Positions 1 through 17,980 of a stretch of 64,000 bases of DNA are shown piece after piece (within the stretch, counting starts at the first letter, position 1; every line of letters begins with the position of its first letter). The notes under the pieces are model-generated. The model saw nothing but the letters and a program-made list of their open reading frames with translations, was not told the DNA's origin and made no database searches. The stretch comes from Stenogyne calaminthoides (lineage: Eukaryota > Streptophyta > Magnoliopsida > Lamiales > Lamiaceae). Where the stretch lies: the NCBI GenBank assembly GCA_037126765.1, contig JBBCBC010000012.1, forward strand, positions 7,626,001 to 7,690,000, given 5' to 3'. The translations under genes were made by a program, and so were the position numbers.

Positions 1-847
1 AGTTTTCTTGTCATTTATTAAAAAATGAAAAAAATAGAACCCCTTCTTTTAAAATTTCAAAATAAGAACAAAAAAACGAAGAGCAGAGTACCCAATATTG
101 GTAAGAGTAACTGAATAGAAGCATGCATAATCAGCCACAGACACAATATTGATATACAGATAAAGTTTTTTACAGGAAAAATTCCAGTCTGCATTACAAA
201 TATTACCCTAGAACATATTTTAAAACTTGCACATCGATCGTTTACTTTTCATGGATTTATTCAACTCCCGCGAAAACTTTCAAACCTCTCATGACTTAAA
301 ACAAGAATACATGAATCATTGAGTATCATCATCTAAACCAAAACAAGGATCAAATATGATTAATTAGAAAGAAAAAAAATAGGGGAAGTTTGATCTACCA
401 TATGAATTACTCGGTTATAAAGTACGGGACTACAATCATCAGTTAACTCCATTCATCTGATGGCTCCGCCTTCTGACAAGACGAGTCTCCAAGCCTGGTT
501 TAGGATAGCAAGATGTACTAAGATTTGATAATAAATGAGAAATCCAATGAATTGGACAAATAATTCTACACACCACTTACACCATTGTAACTCAAGTGCA
601 TTTTCAAAAGGTAGTTTTTTATACTAAAAGGTACTAGTAGGTCAGTGTTAGTTGTTTTACTGAACAGTATTAGTTGTTTTCATTGAACACTATCAGTTGA
701 GAAACAGTTGCAATTGGTGTACCCAAGTGTTGCTCAATGAATTAAGTTAGATCAGAGTAGTCGTCTGAGAGAGGAAGCACGAACCTTAGGTAGGGAAGAC
801 TTGTACTTGGAACAAAATCTGGAAATACAGACATACTTTTCAACAAA
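1..847 (-). other. 3' UTR and downstream flank of the CDKD gene
   Basis: No coding region is supported here. The TAA stop of the kinase is at 848-850 and transcription runs toward position 1, so the 3' UTR lies in this stretch. The polyadenylation point cannot be placed confidently. A short motif, AGTGTTAGTTGTTTT at 644-658, recurs as AGTATTAGTTGTTTT at 666-680 and again in intron 4 of the gene. Confidence 0.5.
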
Positions 848-6642
<5,795 letters not shown>

Positions 6643-7230
6643 TCTTCTTCTCCTTTTTCAGATTAAAAGCTCGGTAGTCAGAATTGTCAGTTTCTGGGAG
6701 AATCAGTACAACTACTACTTCTCATCCTCGAACGAATGAAACCGACTCCCACTACAGCAGCGAATTAACCCCCAAAACAAAAACTCAAAAGGTTATATTA
6801 AAGAATAATTTGATGATAAAGAAAAGGAAAAATTCCGTTGGAGGCGTGTTAACTGCGCGGAGCGTATGTGCGCCTATTTTTCAATTATTCAGTCGCCCCC
6901 TTTTGTTAATATCTTTGGTTATGGGGGTTTGCAAATAAGTTTTGGATGAAGGGGTTTGTATTTGTATAGCAGTAAATCCCCAAATTTTTAAGAGAACTTC
7001 TTATGGCAAAGATGCAATGCGCGTTTAATTAAGGTAATTTGGTTAGTGATTTCTAGTCATCCTATTCCAACAATAGGAATATCAAATAATTTTTATATGT
7101 ATTTTTTACACTTTATAAATTTAAAAAATAATTATTTAGATTGGGTTGTTGTCACTAATCTTATTTCTCATCTTATTATCTATTAATTAGAAATCAGTCT
7201 TCACCCCTCTAAATCTTTCTATTTCAAAAT
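6643..7230 (-). promoter_or_regulatory. 5' flank, 5' UTR and promoter region of CDKD
   Basis: This is the non-coding sequence directly upstream of the kinase ATG at 6640-6642, where the core promoter must lie. I see no unambiguous TATA box or transcription start. The open frames seen here on the plus strand have no protein-like composition. Confidence 0.45.
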
Positions 7231-7600
7231 ACTCAGTATAATAGGGGTGATCATCGGTCTGTTCGATCACCGAAATGAACTGACCGAACTAAATCAATAT
7301 TTCATAGTTAGTAATCGAATCCGACCGAAGCAGTGTGAAAACCACGTTATATAAACGAATCGAAATTTTCATTCGGTTATGGTTATTAACTTGATTTTTT
7401 ATTTTATTTTTTTGCATTTTTTTAAGTCATATTGGGATCAAATTTTTTTTTCGATTTTTAACCAAAAATAACCAAATCGAACTGAAAATCGATATGTAAC
7501 ATGAAATCAATAACCGTGACCAAACCGAATTCTGGATTTTGGTTAGACTCGGTTGGTTAATTTGGTTTTAATCGTATATTGCACTCTCCTATAACTTATA
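7231..7600. repeat. Degenerate CCGAAC/GGTTCGG-rich transposon remnant
   Basis: The stretch opens with GGGGTGATCATCGGT and is full of variants of ACCGAA and TTCGGTTA, a composition common in decayed plant DNA transposons. There is no open frame. Ends and TSD were not identified. From here to 7854 nothing else is recognisable. Confidence 0.35.
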
Positions 7601-7854
7601 TGCAATAAATTTATTTATGATATCTTATAGTATTCAATTTGTAATCTAAATCATTTGTTTTGTTATGATTGATCTTGACCTTTCAAAACAAATTCTATGA
7701 AAAACGAAAACCTGCATTATTTTTAAATTTTTGTGATAAAAATAAATAATATTACATGATTAATTTTAGATTAAATATTTTAAATATTTACTTAGTTTGA
7801 TTCATTCAATTCATTTATAAGCAAGTTTTTACTGTTGAGGAGCCACGTTATAAA

Positions 7855-8134
7855 TCTTGATATATACTAACGGAGAGGTTTTTTTTTATTGATGTGTCGT
7901 TTTCTCCTTAAATTTGTTGATGTGTCATCTTCTCCTCAATTTACTGTATTTTATTTTTCAAATTGAAAGTAGACGAGCTTACACATTACTTTCAATATAC
8001 AGACGATAGTCGATTGCATGTGCATAAATTAAAAAAATTAAATTATTAAATAACTTTTTAACTCAATTTTTATATAGTGGGAGCAATATTTTAGTATAAT
8101 TTAAAACTCATGTAACTAACGGGTGCTACGCTAG
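7855..8134 (+). mobile_element. Non-autonomous Helitron (280 bp)
   Basis: The element starts TCTTGATATATACTAAC, the usual plant Helitron 5' end, followed by GAGAGGTTTTTT and TTGATGTGTC motifs. It ends GGGTGCTACGCTAG, carrying the CTAG 3' terminus. The flanking bases are A on the left (7854) and T on the right (8135), the expected A|T insertion point. There is no Rep/helicase coding, so it would depend on an autonomous partner. Confidence 0.75.
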
Positions 8135-8143
8135 TAATAAGTA

Positions 8144-8405
8144 CTCCCTCCGTCCACAAATTTTATGCACATTTGACTTTTACACGAGTTTTGGGGAGCG
8201 AGTTTTGCATTAGTAATTGAAATGATAAAGTGACTTTTAAGGAGGGGTATGACAGATGAGGGGTTTAACTTTCATGACAGATGAGGGGTTTAACTTTCAT
8301 ACCCCTCCTTAAAAGTCATTTTATCATTTCAATTACTAATACAAAACTCGCTCGCAAAAACGCGTGTAAAAGTCAATTGTGCATAAGATTGGTGGACGGA
8401 GGGAG
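8144..8405. mobile_element. Hairpin-type Stowaway MITE with intact TA duplication
   Basis: The termini CTCCCTCCGTCC...GGACGGAGGGAG are flanked by TA at 8142-8143 and 8406-8407. The two halves (about 8144-8250 and 8301-8405) are nearly perfect reverse complements along their whole length, so a transcript would fold into one long hairpin. The loop is a 25-bp direct duplication (8251-8275 and 8276-8300). Confidence 0.92.
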
Positions 8406-8856
8406 TATTGTTAAATATAACTAGTATTTCACCAGAGCGATGCTCGATAGGTCTCATTTATTATATTATATACTCTCTCCATTTTTTAAAATGTCATTTT
8501 AATCTTTTAAAATATTTGTATAATAAATGTTGTTCTGATATTTTTCTCCTCATTTATCTCATATGTATCCTTAACATGGTAATTTTAAATTTCTTACAAA
8601 TGTGTTGGCGTACAATTTTTCAGCCAATAGTAATTGTTATTAAAAATATTTAAATAATATTAATTAAGGGTAATGTTAGCATAAAAATATATTCTTATTT
8701 TGTCTTTAAAAAACCCAAATGACATCTAAAAACAATGGGGGGCGTAATAAATTAATTATGAATTTATAGAGTTTTAAACTTAATGAGAAGTATGACCCAA
8801 ATATCAAGTGAAAGTAATTGTCTCGCGTGTATGAGATAGTCGCAAAATATTTTATG

Positions 8857-8858
<2 letters not shown>

Positions 8859-8904
<46 letters not shown>
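8859..8904. repeat. (AT)n microsatellite
   Basis: An uninterrupted AT dinucleotide run of about 45 bp in AT-rich non-coding DNA. The flanks 8406-8858 and 8905-9059 hold nothing I can identify. Confidence 0.95.
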
Positions 8905-8910
<6 letters not shown>

Positions 8911-9059
8911 ATTAAATATTTGAAGAAGAAAAGAAAGTGAAGTTTAGTTAAAAAATATTTGTCTTAAATTTACTTAAACAAAATTAATTTAAAAATTAAT
9001 TATTTAATAAAACAAATAGCAAAATAAATGGGAATTGATGAAATGCGCCGGTGAGGGCG

Positions 9060-10272
9060 GTTCGTTGCCAGGATCGATATTGGATGCTAAACGAACACGT
9101 AACAAAAACTAAAACCTAAACAGCATCTAAAGCAAAAGGTCAGATTTCGTTACTCTTGAAGATCGAGGTGTTGATTCCACTGCAGATCTTCTAATATGTT
9201 TCCCAACCTCGTTCGAATGTCGGGTGGACAGCAGTCTGTCGAACGTGGAGAAGGGCCTGCAGTTTTGTCTCCCAAGAACCCTAGTTCCCTGGCTGCTACG
9301 TTTGTGATCTGATTTCGTGTGCCTTAGGGTTCTAGACGAAAACAAGGCCCTTTTTATATGCTCCATAGGTTTTCGTGGGCCAGACTAGGGATCCACTAGA
9401 AGGTATAGGGTTTGGGCTTCTTCCGGACCCAAATACTCTTATGTTCAGCCCAGAACATTAATTTGGCCCGAGAACATTAATTCATCCCACTAGAGAATTA
9501 ATGTTGCACTCCCGTCCTATCTCGAACCGAATCAGGGCTTCTATTAGACTTTATAATTCCACGTGTTAAAGATATCGCACGTCCATTAATTATTAAAGCT
9601 TCTGACTGCTTTAATTAATTAATATCTATTATTCCTTGAGTAGTACCACTCAACCTTGTTGTCGTACGGATTAAATCCACCTGTAGGGTTTAATACGACA
9701 ATCATTTATGAGTTTCCTCAAGGGGACGTCATCATCCTGGATGTCCAGGACACGGTGCCCCAATGACAATAAATAGATATCATGCGAGCAATGTCACTAC
9801 CCAAAGTACGAAGTGTGAGAGATCTACCAAGATTCTCACCTATAGTAAATCAAAGCAGTGAACAAGCACCCCACATATCTAAATACCACACTACCAAGAC
9901 CTTTAGTTCTTCATAACAATCAGAATAGAAGAACATGTCTTATTTGTGACTCATTCAATACGACACAGCGCACTAGTGTAAACTAATGGCCAAGACAAAC
10001 CACCAACAAGTTTATACTACAACTTAAACCAATAGTAATGTCCAGAACTATCTCAGTTGTGAATACTGTTTATATCTTATAAGGAACTTGACAATGTGAT
10101 CTTCTGTGTGACTGCAAACCCACCACATAGTCTACAATATAAGATAAGCAGACACATAAGCAATTTATAAGAATGCAATAATGTGAAAAACCATTTATTT
10201 CAGATAATAAGGAAATTGAATGTACATCCACAAAAGCTCACTAAAAATTTGCTTTACAGTATACTCCAACAA
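9060..10272 (-). mobile_element. Probable solo copia-type LTR
   Basis: Read on the minus strand, the piece begins TGTTGGAGTATACTG at 10272. It follows the same order of motifs as the copia-A LTRs further right, such as a match to ACCAGATCACAGAAGATCA and the CACTAGTGT/GCGC block. A TATAAAAAG box on the minus strand near 9350 fits an LTR promoter. The far boundary near 9060 is approximate and I did not find a matching TSD. The open frame at 9127-9366 lies inside it and is not a credible gene. Confidence 0.55.
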
Positions 10273-11316
10273 GAATATAGTTACTAAAAAGTGGAGAGAG
10301 AGGAAATGGGAAAGAAATGAGCGGGAACAATTTTTTTAGAGGACTATTGTGTTTTTATATATGTATAGATGTATTTTTCTAATTGTGTAGCATGTTGACT
10401 CTTAAAAAGTTTAATGTTGTTTTATAATATAATTTTATTTTCAATTTGTGTAATACACGGGGTTATACTCTTGTAAAATATAAAGAAATGGAGTTTGTAT
10501 TGGATCATATGTTGTCCAATTTTTTATTTATATATATATTTTTTTAATTAATGAGTTGGGGATAATATTAAGAAAAAATCACAAATGATCTTGTATCTTT
10601 TCCCGAATCTAATATTAGTCCTTTATCTTTTTATTTTATTATTTGTAGTATTTTTGTTATCAAATGTAGTCCTTTCCGTCAGAAATATTAAAAACCACCA
10701 GGAATTGACATATAGGTCCACGTCATGCCCCATAATCAGCCAAGTGGACCAAAATTGGAGGGAAAATGGATTAGCAATGCTGATACTTTATTTGTTCTTA
10801 GGGTCAAGGATAATAAATCTAACCTAAACCCTTAAAGATAATCAAAATGAGCGATGGAAAAAACAAAGTTAGAACACTAAAATCGCATGAACAATAAAAT
10901 TTCAAACCTAAAATCGATCGCTGCACAATATAATAGAACCCTAAATCCTAAGAGAGCATCGTGATGTGGAGAGTACGGAAAAAGGACGACTAGTACTTAC
11001 CTCCTCTTAACTACCTTAAGGTTTTTGCACATTTTTTATACTTGTGCCTTGAATAAGGCTTCGATTATTGGTAAGGTTTGTTCAATGAATTTGGAGAACT
11101 TTTATATATGTTCTTTTATGGATTCTGACAAAATATGTTGGCATTTAATATATAGCTAGACCTTTTAATTATTTGAATAATGAGTGGTCCACCATTGCCT
11201 CCTTTGCCTTTTATTTTATTTTATTTTATTTGGTGCATGGTTTTGCTTTTTATTAATTAATACAGTAGAATCAATGTAAGGGTCCACCTATTTTTGTTGT
11301 GTTTTGTTTATATGAT

Positions 11317-12382
11317 TGTTGTTGGTCGTCTTACGTGTAAAGTATGATGTGGCTTATATTATTACAACTCAACAAACAAAATAGATAATGTGACGAGCAC
11401 AGTGTATACGTGTCGAGCACAAGTTGATTGTGGAATGGAGAGCAAGTATAAGAGTAATATGTGGGAAATTTCGGAACCTTTTATTTGACCTCAGAGAGTC
11501 TATTTATACAAGTTTGGCAGACATGTGCTACCTTGGCAAACATGAGCTGGCATTTTCTTGTCTAACAAGGATACATGGGGAACTGACACGTATCTCATTG
11601 GGCTCACTTGGTCGACATTTGTCTTTGCTTGCTTGTGAAGGCTTCGACTTGTCCTCCGGGTGGTATTTGCCTAGCAGGTGAGTTGCCCTTGTGTTTGATG
11701 ACGTGGGCTCATCTCCGAGGGATCAAGTGCTCGCCCTGGAGGGATGACCGTAGTCCTGTCTCATTTAGCTTTGCCTTGTGCTCGCCCGGGATGGATGGAT
11801 CGGTCTCTAGTCTCGTGCTCGCCTGGAGGGCGGGCACATGTGTTCTCCTCCGATTTGTTCATCTTTGGAGGGAAATGCAGATTCTGGAGGAGATTGGGGG
11901 AAGAAAGATGACCAGAACAAGTGGGCGTCCAAATCTAGTTCATCAAAACCTCATGGCCTGTTCGTAACCAATTCTTTCTCGCCTGGAGAAGAAAGTAGAG
12001 TTTGTTCACTGATGAAAGTGAATTGGGAGGCAAAGAATTTGCTTATGATGGAGAGAATGTGTTGTGTTCGTCCAAGGCTCTTCAAATGACTGGAGCAAGT
12101 TCAATTCGGAAAACGCCTTATTACTACTATGTTCACCTCCTGTTCGGTAGCCTTCTGCTTGTCGTTGGGTCCTAGCTGTGGTTCATTAGTCATGCTCGCT
12201 AACCGTGGTGAGCACGTGTTTGGCTCATGGAGGAACATCTGCTGATGTCGGAGTGCCTATGTGTTCGTCTGCCTGGCGAGCACCTTTTTAGTTGCTGGAG
12301 TGTTGCTTGCCTATTGGTCCACGTGTTCTCCTAGCGAGCACGTGGCATGCTAGTTTTGACTGTAGGTGGACCGGATACAACA
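11317..12382 (-). mobile_element. Solo gypsy LTR in the MULE
   Basis: This 1066-bp LTR starts TGTTG and ends CAACA and is flanked by perfect 5-bp duplications ATGAT (11312-11316 and 12383-12387). On the minus strand it carries TATAAATAGACTCTC, the same promoter block as the gypsy LTRs at 24762 and 56376, and it is rich in GAGCAC motifs like them. It is therefore a relative of the gypsy element at 22462-56711, in opposite orientation. The apparent open frames in it are incidental. Confidence 0.88.
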
Positions 12383-12493
12383 ATGATTATTATAATATTG
12401 TTATTTATTTTGGTGCCTCCTAAAGTGTTATTTTTTATTAATTGTTATTTGATTAATAGAATAATGATTTTCTTTTTTGGTTTTTAATTGTAG

Positions 12494-12892
12494 CTCCCGA
12501 CTCAGGAGACATAACTTTAGTATTGCATTATGGGGGTAAGATTGTCTCCAATCATTCTGCTAATTACATTGGGGGTAGTCAATTAGTTTATCACTACTTG
12601 AATATGAGGGATGATGTGTCTATGAAAAATTTAATTGGGTGTTGTGAATACCAAGGAATGTGTAGGAAAAATGTTTTATGCATTACTTATGAATGGTTTA
12701 GACCATTGTGTAATGATGTGGATCTTGTTACATGGGCTAGGGAATGTGAATTTATTAGGCAAGTGGAAGTTTATGTGGCACAAAATGATGAGGTAATGTG
12801 GGCAATGCTGATGTAGAAAATGAAGTAATATGTGGTAATGTTGAGACAGAAAATTATGAGGTAATAGAGGGCAATGCTATTCCAGAAAATGA
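12494..12892 (+). pseudogene. MuDR/MULE transposase N-terminal domain, truncated
   Basis: An exon after a TTGTAG acceptor reads DSGDITLVLHYGGKIV, then YIGG, NMRDDVSMKNLIG and EWFRPLCNDVDLVTW. This is the amino-terminal module found ahead of the MULE transposase domain. It is followed by an acidic repeat of ENEVI/GN type that needs one frameshift (around 12795-12800) to be joined. The frame ends where copia-B(+) inserted. No zinc-finger or DDE residues are present, so it is not functional alone. Confidence 0.65.
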
Positions 12893-12898
12893 GGTAAT

Positions 12899-13357
12899 TG
12901 TTAGTGTTAGTGTCCTAGAGACAGAGACAATCTTTTGTAAGGATATAATGCTAGATAATATTCAGTTTGATTTAATATTATTATTCATTTAATATTAATG
13001 TATGTCAATACACTTGTTTTAATATTATGTTTGATTGTTTGCATTTATTCTCATATGTGTTCCCATGAACCAATGTTGTCATTGAGGATGTGAGACCTCA
13101 GATGACTTAACCATGATTCTCAAATAGCCCCGATCAAGGATCATCAAGAATGAGATATTGATGATGCATCTGAGATTGGTGTACGATCTGCATCATACTC
13201 TTAGAGAGTGTAGTAGTTCTCACTTGCTACGAGATACTAGGTATATCATGATGGATGCACAGATGCCTTAGAGGGTATTGGTATACCCATCCGAGAAACC
13301 GTTTGATGTTACTCCACTTAAGTGTCTACGAGTGTCTCGGTTAGTGGAAGCGATGTG
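12899..13357 (+). mobile_element. Copia-B(+) 5' LTR, first part
   Basis: It matches the beginning of the copia-B(-) 3' LTR read in reverse (14996 downwards) and the LTR start at 63807. The order of blocks agrees up to a GGAAGCGATGTG motif, where the copia-B(-) element is inserted. The remainder lies at 57660-57968. The LTR middle (about 0.9 kb in the other copies) is missing from this copy, so it had an internal deletion before or during the insertion. Confidence 0.8.
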
Positions 13358-14996
13358 TGTTAGATTATACTAGCACGTAAACACATAATACATGTTGGAA
13401 TTTAGAGGCACGTAAACACGTAATACATGAGCAACGGAAATAAACAGTTCACCAACAACGAACATATAATTGCATAATTAAATACGTGTAAACATAAAGA
13501 GAAACCTTATAGTAAATCGTACGCTTATTTCTCTACTATGGTATCCACGTAATCCCCGTTCACAGACTTGCACAGATTTGTCAGCGTTGAATCCCGAGAT
13601 GAATTTGCTAGGAAAATTCTAACTCTAGATTTTATGGAGAAAATATGAACAACATTTTTATGGATTCCCAATAGCTCATATATATAGGAGAGGCCCAGCT
13701 TAAATCTTAAGCTAACCTGATTAGGAAATAAAATTCCTAATCTTTATTTGAATAAATCTCATAGATTTATTTCCTACATATAAAATCTCTACGGATTTAA
13801 TTCCCATGTATATCAAATCTCTATGGATTTGATTCCATATATATTAAATCCTATAATAATATTCCATATATTATTATTGGGAATCCTATTTAATTAAATC
13901 CAATTTAATTAAACATTAATAATAATTAATTTCAAATTAATCTATTATTAATTAATTCTCCATAAATTAAATATTAAATCTAATTTAACATTTAATCAAC
14001 CAACTATAATCCGTAAAAGGGAACTACTTATTGTGTGACCCATTGGCCCTCATATATCGAGCGATTAGTCAAACTAACGGTCTTAATTGAACCTTATACA
14101 ATAAATCAAACATTCTCAATATATGAGGTACGTTGTGAGAAACGTGCAACTACCTGTAACTAATACATGGGCTATTACGATTTCCTCATTTCATTCGCGA
14201 ATACTCGATTAAATCTTGAACATGATGAAGTGTCTATTCAAATAACTTAATCATATTATCTCTAATCACTAATTGATCATGTATGTCACACTTAGCCACA
14301 AAGTCTAAGTTGACGTGCATCGGTCGATGACTTTGATCCAATTATGATGAGAAGGTGAGTATTCTCTCTAAATCCACTTTGAGGAATGAATCCTTTTCTT
14401 GGCTCAACTACCACGCACATGCACTTCGTGATGAACCAAATTCAAACCGTATCTACCCATGGAAGGGTGCAAGCGTTGGTCATGGTCAAAGTTCATCACT
14501 CCACACATGTCGTGCGTATTGACCTCAAGTCAAAGGAGTATCACATCGCTCCCATTAACCGAGACACCCGTAGACACATATAATGAAACTACATCAAACG
14601 GTTTCTCGGATGGGTATACCAATACCCTCTAAGGTATTTGTGCATCCATCATGAGATACCTAGTATCTCGTAGTAAGTGAGATCTTACTACACTCTCTAA
14701 GAGTATGATGCAGATCGCACACCAATCTCAATTGCATCATCAATATCCCATTCTTGATGATCCTTGATCGAGGCCATTTGAGAATCATGCTTAAGTCATC
14801 TGAGTTCTCACAACCTCAATGACAACAATGACTCATGGGAACACTTGCATGAATAAATGCAAACAATCAAACATAATATTCAAACAAGTGTATTGCCATA
14901 CATTAATATTAAATGAACTATAATATTAAATAAAACTGAATATCATCGAGTATTATGTCCTTACAATAGATTGTCTCTAGGACACTAACACTAACA
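13358..14996 (-). mobile_element. Copia-B(-) 3' LTR
   Basis: The 1639-bp LTR starts (minus strand) TGTTAGTGTTAGTGTCC at 14996 and ends in TCTAACA at 13358. It is preceded by the polypurine tract AAGTGGGAGAT (15007-14997). Its sequence agrees with the two pieces of the 5' LTR (21876-22461 and 56717-57659). The central part is very AT-rich. Confidence 0.88.
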
Positions 14997-16450
14997 ATCT
15001 CCCACTTGGACTAGAGTCAATAACCGACATGTCTAACCCCTAGACCATCAAATGTATAGTGTGTACATGAACACTCAGTGTTTTGGTGAAATGATCTTCC
15101 AAATTAAATATATGGGAATACATTTTAATTCTATTTCTCCTATCGTTATGATCTCTCAGATCAAATGATAAGTTTGGGTACATGCTTGCTTCTGTTTATT
15201 GATCTCGATTCCTTTGGTTGTGCAATCGCACCAGCGTTGTCTCAATACAACTTTATTAGACAACTGACACTTGGAACTACCCCTAGTTCTCTTAAGAACT
15301 ATAAAATCTAGACAACCTCCTTGAGGCCTCTAATACAACAATGTACTCAACTTTGGTTGTTGAATCTGCGATCGACTTGCTTGGAACTATTCGAACTGAT
15401 CGCCTCATCATTGAGAGTGAAACGTAACCTGACTGTGATTTGTAATCATCACAGTCGGATTGGAAACTTGTGTCAGCTTAACCAGTCACTACTAGTTCTG
15501 ACTGTCCACCATAGACAAGAAAACATTCTTTAGTTCGTCTAAGGTATCTGTGCATCCATCATGACATACCTAGTATCTCGTAGTAAGTGAGATCTTACTA
15601 CACTCTCTAAGAGTATGATGCATATCGCATGCCAATCTCAATTGCATCATCAATATCCCATTCTTGATGATCCTTGATCGAGACCATTTGAGAATCATGC
15701 TTAAGTCATCTAAGTTCTCACAACCTCAATGACAACAATGACTCATGGGAACACTTGCATGAATAAATGCAAACAATCAAACATAATATTCAAACAAGTG
15801 TATTGCCATACATTAATATTAAATGAACTATAATATTAAATAAAACTGAATATCATCGAGTATTATGTCCTTACAATAGATTGTCTCTAAGACACTAACA
15901 CTAACAATCTCCCACTTAGATTAGAGTCAATCACCTACATGTCTAACCCCTAGACCATCAAATGTCTAGTGTGCACATGAACACTCAGTGTTTTGATGAA
16001 AGGATCTGCCAAATTAAATATGTGGGAATACATTTTAATTCTATTTCTCCTATCGTTATGATCTCTCGGATCAAATGATAAGCCTGGGTACATGCCTCTT
16101 TCTATTTGTTGATCTCGGTTCCTTTGCTTGCGCAATGGCACCAGCGTTGTCTCAATACAACTTTATTAGACAACTGGTACTAGGAACTACCCCTAGTTCT
16201 CTTAAGAAGTATAAAATCAAGACAACCTCTTTGAGGCTTCTGATATAACAATGTACTCAGCTTTGGTTGTTGAATCTGTGGTCGACTTGCTTGAAACTAT
16301 TCCACCTGACCGCCTCATCATTAAGAGTGAAACGTAACCTGACTATGATTTGTAATCATCACAGTAGGATTGGAAACTTGCGTCAGCATAACCAGTCACT
16401 ACTAGTTCTGACTGTCCACCATAGACAAGGAAACATTCTTTAGTTCATCT
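14631..16450 (-). repeat. 910-bp direct tandem duplication spanning RNase H end, polypurine tract and LTR start
   Basis: Unit 14631-15540 is repeated as 15541-16450 with few differences; corresponding blocks such as the CCCTAGACCATCAAATG stretch sit exactly 910 bp apart. Each unit holds the C-terminal RNase H region, a polypurine tract and the first ~365 bp of the LTR. Copia-B(-) therefore carries a second, internal LTR start (15906) and polypurine tract (15917-15907). Open frames inside it are remnants of RNase H. Confidence 0.9.
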
Positions 16451-17290
16451 AAGATACTTCAGAATGGTCTTGACAGCAATCCAGTGAGATTCACCTGGAT
16501 TTTGTTGGTATCTACCAGTGATGCTGATAGCGTAAGCCACATTTGGCCTAGTGCAAGTCATAGCGTACATGATTGACCCAATTGCATATGCATATGGGAC
16601 ATCTTTCATGTGCTTAATATCAGCTTCAACAGAAGAACAATCCTTCTTTGATAGCTTTATCCCATGATTTGCCGGTAGTGCCCCTCTCTTAGAGTTCTCT
16701 ATCGAAAAATGCTTCAACACCTTATCTACGTGGGTGGACTGTGATAGCCCCAACATCTTCTTGGATCTATCCCTGTGGATTTTGATCCCTAAGATGTAGC
16801 AGGCTTCACCAAGATCCTTCATCATGAAGGTCTTTGATAACCAATCTTTCACCGACTGCATGAGCGGGATATTGTTTCCCATAATCAATATGTCATCTAC
16901 ATATACAACTATGAAGACAATATTCTTCCCGCTGCGTTTACGATAAAAACATGGATCTTCCGAATTTCTGATGAAGTCAAAAGATTTGACAGCCCCATTA
17001 AAATAGATATTCCAACTCCTAGAAGCTTGCTTTAATCCATAAATGGATCGTTTAAGATTGCACACTATATTCGATTTTGGCTTTGATACAAAACCTCCCG
17101 GTTGAGTCATAAACACTTCCTTATCAATGTTGCCATTGAGAAAAGCTATTTTGACGTCCATCTGCCAAATTTCATAATCATGGTGTGCTGATACCGCAAG
17201 TAAAATTCTAATGGACTTGATCTCAACAACTGGTGAGAAAGTTTCATCATAGTCAATGCCTTCGCGTTGATTATAACCTTTCACCACCAA
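16445..17290 (-). pseudogene. Copia-B(-) reverse transcriptase (RVT_2) and start of RNase H
   Basis: An 281-residue open stretch reads the core of Ty1/copia RT. It has QMDVKIAFLNGNIDKEVFM, the YGLKQASRSWN motif, the catalytic YVDDILI box, MKDLGEACYILGIKI, and the SIMYAMTCTRP and GRYQQNPGESHW blocks near the RNase H border. The function would be cDNA synthesis from element RNA in the particle. The upstream part of RT lies in other frames and the RNase H end is duplicated at 14631-16450, so the polyprotein is not continuous. Confidence 0.9.
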
Positions 17291-17918
17291 CCTAGCCTTG
17301 TAGATTTATACCTTGTCGTTTGCATCAGTCTTACATTTGTAGACCTATTTGAAACCTATAGGTTTGACCCATTTTTGGCAATTCAGCTAAGTCCCAGACT
17401 TGATTGGTGTACATCTAGTCCATCTCGGATTTCATGGCTTCATGCCACTTCTCTGAGTCAACATTTAATGTTGCCTCAATGTAAGTTTTGGGATCGTCTT
17501 TATCCGGGATCTCCACGTCATCATGTTCCTCTACGAGGAAACCATAATATCTAGTGGGCGGATTACGAGTCCTAGTAGACTTATGGAGTTGTGGTTGTGC
17601 AGGCTGTACATTCTGATCGTGAAAATTTTCTGGTGCATCGATTTCATCAATGTCCGGAGAGTCCTCAAGAGCTACACTTTCAGATGCCTCTTGAGTGGGA
17701 GTTTGAACTGTGTTGTTCTCATTCAGCCCACTTGGAGTTCGTTGAGAAGGCAATGCAACTCCAATTATGCTCCCACTGGCTGAAAGAGGATCACTTGGTG
17801 ATAAACTTCCACCATGATAGTTGCTGAATGCTCCCACTGATTCTTTGTCACATTTCTTTGACAAATCACCAGTCTCTACGTTAATATGTGGTTCTTGAAT
17901 TTCTTCAAGTTCTATCAT
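17291..17918 (-). pseudogene. Copia-B(-) integrase C-terminus to RT linker
   Basis: The frame covers a low-complexity acidic linker (ALEDSPDIDEIDAPENFHDQ), then a RSTRTRNPPTRY-type motif that usually precedes copia RT, and the beginning of RT (WHEAMKSEMD). Copia-B(+) has the same order at 61665-62100, which confirms the assignment. A stop and frame change separate it from the RT core. Confidence 0.8.
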
Positions 17919-17980
17919 CTTATGACCTTGTTCCTTAAAGACATAGTCTTCTTCGAGGAACCTGGTCTACCTAGAAACAA

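Larger units (their letters stand above)
10558..12898 (+). mobile_element. 5' part of a Mutator-like element (MULE)
   Basis: The left part (from GGGATAATATTAAG, followed by AAAATCACAAATG) has the look of a plant MULE terminal region. The right part encodes the N-terminal domain of a MuDR-type protein. The element is split by a solo gypsy LTR (11317-12382) and cut on the right by the copia-B(+) insertion at 12899. No catalytic DDE domain is inside the window. The stretch 10273-10557 to its left is AT-rich with nothing recognisable. Confidence 0.6.

Noticed and set aside
6684..6938. Short open frame upstream of CDKD
   Set aside because: It lies in the promoter/5' UTR with no homology signals; a chance frame.
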